A DNA stretch of 7,667 bases, from the NCBI GenBank assembly GCA_946887065.1, contig CAMPKL010000149.1:1-7667 (forward strand), read 5' to 3'. The notes below the pieces were generated by a model. It saw only the letters and a list, made by a program, of their open reading frames with translations. It was not told the origin of the DNA and ran no database searches. Position 1 is the first letter of the stretch. Every line of letters begins with the position of its first letter. A program made the translations under genes and the position numbers. Positions 1 through 6,570 of this stretch are shown piece by piece. This DNA comes from an uncultured Bryobacterales bacterium (GTDB lineage: Bacteria; Acidobacteriota; Terriglobia; Bryobacterales; UBA6623).

Positions 1-1469
1 TGCTTCCAGTACTTGCGATCCTGGTAACCTCCGGCGTCGACGAACTTCTTATATTCGGCGTTGGTGGTTTCGTAGCGGTCGAGCCAGAAGTCGTCCAGAG
101 GCAAAGGTTGGTCGGGTCTGCCGGTCCCGAGAACATACACCATGCCAGGAGGATTCGATTCCTTGGGCGTGAGCTTGATAGGTGGGAGGACTACCGGCCG
201 CAACGCCCATTGCACGTCCTCGTATCCTTCTTTCGTGAGCCTCAGGCTAAGCAGCAAATAGGGCAGACGTCCAGGGTCGAGAGGCGTCCGGCCCAGGGGG
301 ACCCACTCGCTGTCCGGCTTCATATAATCGCGGATGTACGCCTCAGCGCCAGGAGGATCCGTCTCGATGCGCATGGCCGGGCCTATGGCCTCCCAAACTC
401 TCTCAAGAGCGGGATCCGTTGGATTACGCTCGTCGAGAGATTGCGCCAAGCGATAGGCCTCGATCATGGCGCCGGCATCCGCCAAAGTCTCGGCTTGCCG
501 CAGAGCCTTCTCGCGTCCCATACGTTCGCGCTCGCGCCAGGTCCACAGGCCCGCCGCAACAACAAGCAGCGCCGCAACGGCCAAAGCCGCGATCTTCCAC
601 GCACTTGACGAGCTCCGCGAGTCTTTAACCGGTGGCGGGGAAGGCAGGCCGCCGCGCCGCAACGCTTTTAAGTCGATCGCGAGATCGCCAACGTGTTGAT
701 ACCGCAGAAGCCGGTCTTTCGTTAACGCCTTCGCCACAAGCCCGTCCAGAGCCGGCGGCACGTCAGTGCGCAAAGCCGTGAGCGTCTCGGGTTCCTTGTT
801 GAGCACTGCATAGAGCAGGGCTGCTTCCGAATCAGCATCGAACGGCAGCCTACCGGCGATCATCTCGTAGGCGACGACTCCCAGCGACCAAATATCGCAG
901 CGTTCGTCGCCCGGTTCGCCCTCATAAACTTCAGGCGGCATGTAAGCCGGCGTACCGAGACTCGAACCGGTGCGGGTCAACCGCGTTCGGTTCGCGAGTC
1001 GAGCCAGCCCAAAGTCCATGATCTTGAGCTGACCCTGCGTGGTCACCATCAGGTTGGCGCCCTTGATGTCGCGGTGCAGGATTCCTTTTTCGTGCGCGGC
1101 TTGAAGCCCCGTGGCGGCCTGGATAGCGATGTCGAGAGCTTCCTGGATGGGTAGGGGACGGCGCTTCCGTTTCGCCTCTACGGTTTCGCCGTCAACGTAC
1201 TCCATCGCAAGAAACCCAAGCTCCTCATCGATCTCGTACACCGTGCAGATGTTTGAATGGTTCAGCGCCGCCGCGGCGCGCGCCTCTTGCAGAAACCGCT
1301 TACGGGATTTTTCATCCGTCTCGTCGCCGTCGGGCAGGAATTTCAGCGCCACCAGCCGTGCAAGCTTGGTGTCCTCAGCCTTGTACACGACGCCCATGCC
1401 ACCCTCGCCGAGCTTTTCGACGATGCGGTAGTGCGAAACAGTCTGACCCGCGGTGTGCCTGCTCGGCAT
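1..1469 (-). CDS. Membrane Ser/Thr protein kinase with PEGA-like and SUMF1 (formylglycine-generating-enzyme-like) domains, 3' end off the window
   Basis: Reading the minus strand from the ATG at 1469-1467 gives 489 uninterrupted codons that run off the left edge. The Hanks-type kinase domain covers about residues 14-275: glycine loop GEGGMGVVY (21-29), catalytic lysine in VALKF (K43), HRDIKGAN (D134), DFG (D152), then GTPAYMPPE and DIWSLGVV. A hydrophobic segment near 292-312 (AALAVAALLVVAAGLW) is a membrane anchor, so the kinase should be cytosolic and the rest periplasmic. Residues 366-425 resemble a PEGA domain (TDPPGAEAYI, LGRTPL). From M443 the start of a SUMF1/FGE fold is visible (GMVYVLG, LDDFWLDRYETTNAEYKKFV). 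Whether the FGE cysteines exist cannot be seen. Such kinase-SUMF1 fusions are known from Acidobacteria and Planctomycetes. The start has no clear Shine-Dalgarno sequence but places M1 about 13 residues before HYRIVEKLG, as in paralogues. It is divergent from the kinase at 1980. Substrates are unknown. Confidence 0.93.
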   Translation of the reverse strand, partial: MPSRHTAGQTVSHYRIVEKLGEGGMGVVYKAEDTKLARLVALKFLPDGDETDEKSRKRFLQEARAAAALNHSNICTVYEIDEELGFLAMEYVDGETVEAKRKRRPLPIQEALDIAIQAATGLQAAHEKGILHRDIKGANLMVTTQGQLKIMDFGLARLANRTRLTRTGSSLGTPAYMPPEVYEGEPGDERCDIWSLGVVAYEMIAGRLPFDADSEAALLYAVLNKEPETLTALRTDVPPALDGLVAKALTKDRLLRYQHVGDLAIDLKALRRGGLPSPPPVKDSRSSSSAWKIAALAVAALLVVAAGLWTWRERERMGREKALRQAETLADAGAMIEAYRLAQSLDERNPTDPALERVWEAIGPAMRIETDPPGAEAYIRDYMKPDSEWVPLGRTPLDPGRLPYLLLSLRLTKEGYEDVQWALRPVVLPPIKLTPKESNPPGMVYVLGTGRPDQPLPLDDFWLDRYETTNAEYKKFVDAGGYQDRKYWK

Positions 1470-1517
1470 AAAAGATGGGGCCAGAATGGCTTGGAGGATC
1501 CAGAGAGGCTCGCGGAG

Positions 1518-1523
1518 ATTGTA
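1518..1523 (-). promoter_or_regulatory. Putative -10 box (TACAAT) for the left kinase
   Basis: Read on the minus strand the site is TTAGAGGTACAATCTCC. It shares TAGAG-N-TACAAT with the sites in front of the other two kinases at 1968 and 7249. Transcription would start near 1511, giving a leader of about 40 nt before the ATG at 1469. No good -35 hexamer is visible 16-18 bases upstream. The call rests on the shared motif and is an inference. Confidence 0.45.
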
Positions 1524-1890
1524 CCTCTAACTCTGGCCTCTGCAGCGAGAGTCTTTACGAGGGAAAAGAAGGAAGTGGCGGGTCTTTATGGTGGCGGATC
1601 TGGCCGAAGCGTGTGGGATCGCGATCGCTGGAACGCGGAGAGTCATCGAAGGAGATTGTCGAAGCGATCGGCGGAGGGGCGTCGATCTGCCCGCTGCTGT
1701 TCCGTTACGGCGTCACGAGATCCGTCGCAACGGCCGAGGGGATGCCTGGTCGAGAGCCGCGCCGCCTGAGTGACTGCGCAAGGCGCTCGGTTTCAAACGC
1801 TGTAGAAAGTTTCAACGCTTATGCTGGGTTGACCGCTTGAGCCGGAACCGCTGGAATCGATCGTTTTACGTTCTCAGGGAGCACAAGTTG
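1524..1890. other. Divergent intergenic region, no gene recognised
   Basis: This is most of the spacer between two divergent kinase genes. Open frames exist on the plus strand (for example 1475-1840 and 1588-1773). Their translations contain no domain or motif I recognise, they lack convincing ribosome binding sites, and several overlap one another in different frames, as random GC-rich sequence does. I see no tRNA, no clear terminator and no repeat. The length (about 500 bp between start codons) leaves room for regulator sites or a decayed gene, but I cannot point to one. Confidence 0.5.
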
Positions 1891-1979
1891 GTCAGGTTCC
1901 TCGAAGTTCCAATGCCGGAAGTAACTCGTAGTACACCTTGGCGGTGGTTTCGTCCGTTGTCTAGAGCTACAATTCCCCC
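1891..1979 (+). repeat. Duplicated kinase promoter/leader block, copy 1
   Basis: These 89 bases align without gaps to 7172-7260, with about 67 identical positions counted by eye (roughly 75%). The last 19 bases, CTAGAGCTACAATTCCCCC, are identical, and homology continues into the kinase coding sequence. The copy therefore moved as one unit, promoter plus kinase N-terminus. Conservation is strongest at the -10 box and the predicted start, and weaker upstream, which fits selection on the promoter core. Confidence 0.8.
1968..1973 (+). promoter_or_regulatory. Putative -10 box (TACAAT) for the TPR kinase
   Basis: TACAAT differs from the sigma-70 consensus TATAAT at one base and is preceded by TAGAGC, as at 7249. 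Six bases (TCCCCC) separate it from 1980, so the expected +1 is the A of the first ATC codon of the kinase frame. A -35 element is not obvious; TGGTTT at 1945-1950 has the right 17-nt spacing but a poor match. Activity is inferred from the motif and its conservation. Confidence 0.55.
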
Positions 1980-4349
1980 ATCATCGTCGGCTCCACCATC
2001 AGCCACTACCGCATCGTCGAGAAGCTCGGCGAAGGCGGGATGGGTGTGGTCTATAAGGCTGAGGACCTCAAGCTTGGCCGCACGGTCGCGCTTAAGTTTC
2101 TTCGCTCTGACGCGCTCGAAGGCCGGGAGCAAACGGATCGTTTCCTGCGCGAGGCCCAGGCTGCGGCATCGCTCAATCACCCGAACATCTGCACCATCCA
2201 CGAAATCGACGAAGAGCACAACTTCATTGCGATGGAGTTCGCGGACGGGCCAAGCGTAAAGGATAAGATCGCAATTCGCCCGCTCCCGCTGGAACAAGCG
2301 CTCGGTATCGCCATCGAGACCTGTATTGGCCTTCAGGCCGCTCACGACAAAGGAATCGTTCACCGCGACATCAAACCCGCCAATCTCATGCTTACGCCGC
2401 AAGGCCAGGTCAAGATCATGGATTTCGGCCTCGCCCAGGTCGATCAACGCAGCCGTCTGACCGAAACCGGGGCCTTCTTGGGCACGCCGGCCTACATGTC
2501 TCCGGAACAAACACAGGGGCAAGCAACCGATCGCCGTACCGACATTTGGTCCCTCGGCGTGGTCCTCTTTGAGATGCTCACGGGCCGCCTGCCCTTTGAG
2601 GGTGAGAACCACCATGCCATTAGCTACGGCATCGTTCACCGCCAGGCTGAGCCGGTGACCGCATTGCGAAGCGGGCTCCCCGTGGAACTCGACCGAATCG
2701 TCGCCAAAGCCCTTGCCAAGTCACCTCAGGAACGCTATCAGCACGCCTCCGATCTTATTGTCGATCTGCGCAAGGCGGCCGTACCGAGACAAATCCCGAG
2801 GCGGCAACCAGCCGCCTTGACCCGGAAGCGCCTCCTGTGGGCGTCTGTGCCGGCTGCCGCCTTTCTGCTCGCGGTTTCCGGTTTCTTGATATGGCGCTCT
2901 GTCGTTCCGCAACAGGCCATCAATTCCATCGTCATCCTCCCCTTGAAGTTGCTTTCCCCCGATGCCGCGGACAGCTTTCTTGGCTTGGGGATCGCCGACG
3001 CACTCATCACCAAAATCAGCCAGACCGGCCAGTTACAGGTCCGGCCAACGAATGCGGTTCGCAGATATGCCACCGAGGACAGCGATCCGCTGGAAGCCGC
3101 TCGCCACCTCGGCGCCGAGGCCGTGCTGTCAGGCAGCTTCCAGCAATCGGGTGACCGCATTCGTGTAAGTGTCCAGCTACTGAGGACCGCAACCGGCGAA
3201 ACCATCTGGGCACAGAGCTTCGACACACTTTCTGGAGACGTGTTCACCGTCCAGGATGAGATCGCCCGTCAAGTAGCCAGCCAGCTCAGCCTCGAGCTCG
3301 ACGCCGGCCAGCGCCGCGACTTTGCGACCCATGCCACGGCCAATCCTGAGGCGTTCGAGTTCTACAGCAAAGCCCTATATCATCTCGGCAATCGGATTGG
3401 CCCCCGCAGTGAAGTTCCATTGGCAATCGAGCTGCTGAAGAAGGCCGTCGAGTTGGATCCAAACTACGCTCTGGCTCGCGCGCACCTTGGCTACGCGTAC
3501 GCCGTGTACGGCGTCTTCATCGTCGACGATCCTGCAATCATCGAACTCGCCACAAGCCAACTCACGGAAGCCGAGACGCTGGACCCCGGCATCGCCCAAA
3601 TCCACGTGGCGAGAGGCGTCATACACTATAGCCGCTATGGTCAATGGAATCTTCGCGGGGCCATCCTCGAAGCACGCGCCGCTCTCCGGTTAGATCCCAA
3701 CGCGGGCCACAGCGACCTTGCCTATTACTATTGGCACATCGGTCTTGAAGCTTTGGCGGTGAAACACCAGAACGCCGCACTGCTCGCGGACCCAGACGAC
3801 GAATATTACAAGACAAACTTGGTTGGCCTTTACTACGCGTGCCTGCTTGCGGACGAAGGCGCGGCCGCCGAGCAGAGGTTATTCCGCCGCTCCCCGAGAG
3901 TTGACTTCTACCTCATCAAGAGGCGGGCAAAGGAGGCGGCGCCGCTGGTGGAGCAGGAGATTGCAGCCACGGTTCTTGGCGCAACCAGCAGAACCACTTT
4001 GATGCCCCGCATCCACCGCGCCCAACTTTACGTGCTCCGGAGGGAGTTCGCTGCCGCCGCCGCGGAGATCGCATCCGTGGAAATCGAAGCGGAGAAAGCG
4101 CCCCGAACTCAGCCCTTCCATCACATCACGTACGGCATCGCCCAGGTTCGCGCGGGCATGGGCGATGCCTCTAGAGCGCTGCGTTGGTTGAAAATCACCG
4201 TGGAGGCCGGCTGGCCACAATACCCCATGATGGCTCGCGACCGGATGCTCGACCCCGTCCGCAACGACCCTGGGATCGCCCAATTCCTCGACTCGCTGAA
4301 GACCACTTGGGAGAGCAACCAAAACGAATTCGGTGATGAGGGGCCGTGA
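1980..4349 (+). CDS. Membrane Ser/Thr protein kinase with TolB-like and TPR domains; no canonical start codon at the homologous start
   Basis: From the first ATC the frame gives 789 residues. The kinase domain spans about 10-265: glycine loop GEGGMGVVY (17-25), lysine in VALKF (K39), HRDIKPAN (D130), DFG (D148), TPAYMSPEQ (E176), DIWSLGVVLFEMLTGRLPF. One membrane segment lies near 285-305. Residues 315-432 match the TolB-like domain common in adenylate-cyclase/TPR proteins (SIVILPL, VQDEIARQVA). TPR-like helices follow (about 445-650, e.g. AIELLKKAVELDPNYALARA), and the end has the usual LDPVRNDPGIAQF. The kinase is therefore cytosolic with a periplasmic sensing or protein-binding tail. Start choice is odd: an in-frame TAG lies at 1962-1964, and no ATG, GTG, TTG or CTG occurs before the ATG at 2040. 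Starting at 2040 would remove the first strand and most of the glycine loop. The homologous start is ATC at 1980 or 1983 (IVGSTISHYRI). If 2040 were used the product is 769 residues and probably not an active kinase. Confidence 0.93.
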   Translation: MIVGSTISHYRIVEKLGEGGMGVVYKAEDLKLGRTVALKFLRSDALEGREQTDRFLREAQAAASLNHPNICTIHEIDEEHNFIAMEFADGPSVKDKIAIRPLPLEQALGIAIETCIGLQAAHDKGIVHRDIKPANLMLTPQGQVKIMDFGLAQVDQRSRLTETGAFLGTPAYMSPEQTQGQATDRRTDIWSLGVVLFEMLTGRLPFEGENHHAISYGIVHRQAEPVTALRSGLPVELDRIVAKALAKSPQERYQHASDLIVDLRKAAVPRQIPRRQPAALTRKRLLWASVPAAAFLLAVSGFLIWRSVVPQQAINSIVILPLKLLSPDAADSFLGLGIADALITKISQTGQLQVRPTNAVRRYATEDSDPLEAARHLGAEAVLSGSFQQSGDRIRVSVQLLRTATGETIWAQSFDTLSGDVFTVQDEIARQVASQLSLELDAGQRRDFATHATANPEAFEFYSKALYHLGNRIGPRSEVPLAIELLKKAVELDPNYALARAHLGYAYAVYGVFIVDDPAIIELATSQLTEAETLDPGIAQIHVARGVIHYSRYGQWNLRGAILEARAALRLDPNAGHSDLAYYYWHIGLEALAVKHQNAALLADPDDEYYKTNLVGLYYACLLADEGAAAEQRLFRRSPRVDFYLIKRRAKEAAPLVEQEIAATVLGATSRTTLMPRIHRAQLYVLRREFAAAAAEIASVEIEAEKAPRTQPFHHITYGIAQVRAGMGDASRALRWLKITVEAGWPQYPMMARDRMLDPVRNDPGIAQFLDSLKTTWESNQNEFGDEGP

Positions 4350-4490
4350 AACCGTCTCACAGCCCGAAGAATCGCCTGATTCTCCTTTGCAACGGCGTGC
4401 GGCCTGGGGCCAACCGGTCGGCTCATGAGCGGGAAGGAATCAAATCACTCGTCGTCGTTTTTACGAGAAGCCCGCGGCTAATGAAGTCGA
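4350..4490. other. Convergent spacer with a weak hairpin
   Basis: The gap separates the 3' ends of the kinase and the metallophosphatase, where a bidirectional terminator would be expected. The best structure is AGAATC-GCCT-GATTCT at 4368-4383, a 6-bp stem with a 4-base loop. It is AT-rich and not followed by a T run, so it is only a weak candidate. No gene is seen. Confidence 0.25.
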
Positions 4491-5630
4491 CTATTTGTCT
4501 TGGTCCGAACCTACGGCTTCAAGCGCCAGCCCGGATTCAAGCGCCTGTATCGTAGCGGCCAGAGGGGACGGTTGCGGGTCGAGTTCGGCGGCTTCCGCAA
4601 GATATCGGTGCAACTCGTCGTTCCCAGCGTCCTTCGGCAACTCCAAACGGTGGCCGCGGTGCAGCGTATACGGCGTGCCATTCTCGATCACCAAGCAGGC
4701 CATTCGCTTCCCGTAGGCCCCGGCGAGACCGACATCGATCATTAGCACTTTGCCGCCAAACCGCGGCAGTACTGTCCCGGCGGTCGGCGTGTGGCCGACG
4801 ACGATCCGCATAGCGTTGTGTTTCGCCAATAGGGCGTCCACGTGGTCCGCAAGCGTCTCTTCAGGATCGCGCGCTAGGCCGCGGTACCAAAGAGGGCCTT
4901 CGCTGTCGATCGCGACGCCGCCGCGGACTAAGGAAAAATCGCTCAACTCCGCCGAGATCCGTTCATTGAAAGCGGCGATCTCCCAGTCAGCGTACTTGGG
5001 TCCGATGCCACCGTGGAGAAAGATAGTGTCGTTGATCTTGACGACCGCCTTATTCCGCCGGATCCACTTGCCGTATTCGCCCTCCGGATAGAAGGCGTTG
5101 CGGTGCTCGAAGTAGCCGAGGGGATGCTCCTCATCCCACTTCGCATGGTAGGCGTCGTCGAATTCCGGCAGGCCCTCCGACGGCGGATTGGCTTTGACGC
5201 TCTCGACGTGGCGCTCATAAGCGTAGTCTCTCAGTCCCTTCGAATCTCGATTTTCAAAAGAGGAGAACTCGTCGGGCGTCACGTAGCGCAGATCTCCGTA
5301 CATGTTCATCGCTTCGTGATTGCCGATCAGCGCATGCACCATCCCGCCGTCCTTCTTCGCCTGCTTCTCTAAATCCATCAGCAGGTCAAGGATCTTGCGG
5401 GTCTCGGGTCCGCGGTCGGGGATGTCGCCGGTCTGGACCAAGTGCGTTTTGCCCCCGGCCCACTTATCTTTCTTGTCGATGACCCCGGCTTGGCGCAGCA
5501 AGTCCGTGAACTGTTCGTAGTCGCCATGAACGTCGCCGACGGCCACGATCCGTTCGACGCCGGACCATGTCTCTTCCGCGAGCAAAGGCAGAGAGACGAC
5601 GGCGGCAATAAGCAGCACGCGCCCGCACAT
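4491..5630 (-). CDS. Secreted calcineurin-like (PPP-type, Shewanella-like) metallophosphatase
   Basis: This is a 379-residue protein from the ATG at 5630. The N-terminus MCGRVLLIAAVVSLPLLA followed by EET is a signal peptide with likely cleavage near residue 18, so the enzyme acts in the periplasm or outside the cell. The dinuclear-metal phosphoesterase motifs appear in order: GDVHGD (32-37), GDIPDRGP (68-75), GNHEAMN (103-109), HGGIG (206-210) and GHTPT (279-283). Arrangement and length fit Shewanella-like protein phosphatases, a bacterial branch of the PPP family. Known members remove phosphate from phosphotyrosine or phosphoserine/threonine, but substrate cannot be told from sequence. The last ~70 residues (LHRGHRLELP onward) look like a variable tail. 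A weak SD-like TAAGAG lies just before the start. Convergent with the TPR kinase and divergent from the gene at 5927. Export makes direct antagonism of the cytosolic kinase domains unlikely; the kinases' periplasmic tails or unrelated phosphoesters are more reachable. Confidence 0.9.
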   Translation of the reverse strand: MCGRVLLIAAVVSLPLLAEETWSGVERIVAVGDVHGDYEQFTDLLRQAGVIDKKDKWAGGKTHLVQTGDIPDRGPETRKILDLLMDLEKQAKKDGGMVHALIGNHEAMNMYGDLRYVTPDEFSSFENRDSKGLRDYAYERHVESVKANPPSEGLPEFDDAYHAKWDEEHPLGYFEHRNAFYPEGEYGKWIRRNKAVVKINDTIFLHGGIGPKYADWEIAAFNERISAELSDFSLVRGGVAIDSEGPLWYRGLARDPEETLADHVDALLAKHNAMRIVVGHTPTAGTVLPRFGGKVLMIDVGLAGAYGKRMACLVIENGTPYTLHRGHRLELPKDAGNDELHRYLAEAAELDPQPSPLAATIQALESGLALEAVGSDQDK

Positions 5631-5642
5631 GGCTCTTACTTT

Positions 5643-5662
5643 AACGGTTAGCGTGAACGGTT
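5643..5662. repeat. Direct heptamer repeat AACGGTT, 13-bp period
   Basis: AACGGTT occurs at 5643-5649 and 5656-5662, separated by AGCGTG. The pair lies 13-32 bases upstream of the phosphatase start codon, in its leader or promoter. Tandem heptamers can bind a dimeric regulator, but 13 bp is off the usual 11-bp response-regulator period. This could be chance. Confidence 0.3.
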
Positions 5663-5794
5663 GGGTCCGAGTTCAACCTGGGAACAGCAGCAAGGCGTCA
5701 GTGTAAGGCGGTCGCGGCAGCCGTCTGCTTGAGAGGGTGATAACTTCCGTTGGCGTCGCGTCGAAGACGACGTCCCCCGGTTGACGAATCTACC

Positions 5795-5820
5795 GAGGCG
5801 CGCATCTCCAACCGCGCCTC
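5795..5820. repeat. GC-rich inverted repeat (8-bp arms, 10-bp loop)
   Basis: GAGGCGCG at 5795-5802 is perfectly complementary to CGCGCCTC at 5813-5820, around a 10-base spacer. There is no T run on either side, so a standard intrinsic terminator is unlikely. It lies about 107 bases before the start at 5927 and 165 before the phosphatase start at 5630, in the middle of a divergent promoter region. It may be an operator or an RNA hairpin in a leader. Confidence 0.45.
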
Positions 5821-5912
5821 AGACTGCTCCATAAACCACTTGCTATCTGCCACATGCGCCGAATTCTAGCTGAGCTAGCGCGGTTTGGTTCCCGGCTTGC
5901 ACTCAAAGGAGA

Positions 5913-5918
5913 GAGGAG
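5913..5918 (+). promoter_or_regulatory. Ribosome binding site deciding the start at 5927
   Basis: GAGGAG lies 8 bases before the ATG at 5927, within a purine-rich run (AAAGGAGAGAGGAGAAAAG). This fixes the start at 5927 rather than at the in-frame ATG at 5885, which has no such site and would bury the signal peptide behind 14 extra residues. Confidence 0.8.
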
Positions 5919-5926
5919 AAAAGCCA

Positions 5927-6568
5927 ATGGTCCGAATCAAACTCACTATCTCGCTCGTCGCCGTACTGCTAACAGGCAATGCTGCTCTTGCCCAGGCGTC
6001 GTTTCAAGAGCCCGCTGCTAGCGAGCGATTCCTCCGTGAAGCACCGATCGTCCAGCACGGGCCACAAGACACCCGCGAGGAGCACGCCCATCTTGCCCTA
6101 CTGAGCGACGGTCGAACCACGATGACGGTCCTTCTCCAGACGCTACAGCCGTATCGCTACAGATGGTTCCACTCTCGCGACAGCATCGTGTACGCTGCCG
6201 CCGCATACAGGCTGGACCGCCTGATGCGAGCTGGCGTAGCGCCGTGCACGGTACTCAGGAAGATCAATGGTCAGCTGGCATCGGTTACGATCTGGAACTC
6301 CGATCGTGAGCCAGACCACACGCCTCGGGCCATCCTATTCCGGGCTCTTGTCGGCGACGCGCAAGGAGCGTTCACCAGCGGCTTCTATGCGAGCAAGACG
6401 CTGGGCGATCTGGAAGGACTAGCTGACCCGGACAGCGCGTTCCTCACGGCTCTCTCCGGCCTGAATCGCGAACAGCTCAACGAGGAATTGGGCGACCTGC
6501 TAACCCGGAAAGAGATTCGATTTGTGCTCGCCCGCCGCGATCGGATTCTGCGTCGCTATGGGAGATGA
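5927..6568 (+). CDS. Exported protein of unknown function, possibly a degenerate PI3K/Fam20-like kinase relative
   Basis: This is a 213-residue protein whose first 24 residues (MVRIKLTISLVAVLLTGNAALAQA) form a clear signal peptide. The mature part begins SFQEPAASERFLREAPIV. From memory it resembles a family of exported bacterial proteins of PI3/PI4-kinase or Fam20-like type: an early FLRxAxIV, a loop before AAYRLDRLM (residues 92-100), GVAPCTVLRKINGQ (103-116), and a closing LGDLLTRKEIRFVLARRDRI (188-207). In those relatives the middle carries a TDRNxGN-like catalytic stretch and an IDH-type metal site. Here the matching region reads LFRALVGDAQGAFTSGFYA (137-155), without those residues and apparently shortened. 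If the relation is right, this is an inactive or re-purposed member. The reading frame is intact, so it is not an obvious pseudogene. It is followed after two bases by the gene at 6571 and likely co-transcribed. I cannot confirm the family without a profile search. Confidence 0.75.
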   Translation: MVRIKLTISLVAVLLTGNAALAQASFQEPAASERFLREAPIVQHGPQDTREEHAHLALLSDGRTTMTVLLQTLQPYRYRWFHSRDSIVYAAAAYRLDRLMRAGVAPCTVLRKINGQLASVTIWNSDREPDHTPRAILFRALVGDAQGAFTSGFYASKTLGDLEGLADPDSAFLTALSGLNREQLNEELGDLLTRKEIRFVLARRDRILRRYGR

Positions 6569-6570
6569 CT

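Larger units (their letters stand above)
5663..5926. other. Divergent intergenic region between phosphatase and secreted protein genes
   Basis: Together with the repeat at 5643-5662 this spacer should hold both divergent promoters. On the plus strand, TTGCTA (5840-5845) lies 17 bases from ATTCTA (5863-5868), a poor -35/-10 pair for the gene at 5927. CTAGC-TGA-GCTAG at 5866-5878 is a small inverted repeat overlapping it. The larger inverted repeat at 5795-5820 is listed separately. No convincing small gene is seen. Confidence 0.35.

Noticed and set aside
108..1431. Plus-strand open frames at 108-608, 466-699 and 1111-1431
   Set aside because: They are antisense shadows of the left-hand kinase, which has continuous domain-level similarity over 1-1469 on the minus strand.
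1475..1840. Plus-strand open frames in the kinase spacer (also 1588-1773 and 1257-1769)
   Set aside because: Translations are low-information, Arg/Gly/Ser-rich and show no motif. The frames overlap one another, one begins inside the left kinase on the opposite strand, and none has a convincing ribosome site.
1837..2259. Frame containing ATG 1912 that could supply a start for the kinase by frameshifting at the C5 run (1975-1979)
   Set aside because: The matching frame in the paralogous block has ACG instead of ATG and a TGA soon after, so such a frameshift start is not conserved between the two copies.
1866..2639. 257-codon minus-strand open frame
   Set aside because: It lies antisense to the kinase catalytic domain, whose motifs are unmistakable on the plus strand. 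A matching antisense frame at 7147-7464 simply mirrors the paralogous kinase.
4368..4383. Hairpin AGAATC-GCCT-GATTCT as a terminator
   Set aside because: The stem has only 6 weak pairs and no T run follows, so it is mentioned in the spacer entry but not called as a terminator.
4500..5651. Plus-strand open frames opposite the metallophosphatase
   Set aside because: They are shadows of the minus-strand phosphatase, which has all five metallophosphatase motifs in order.
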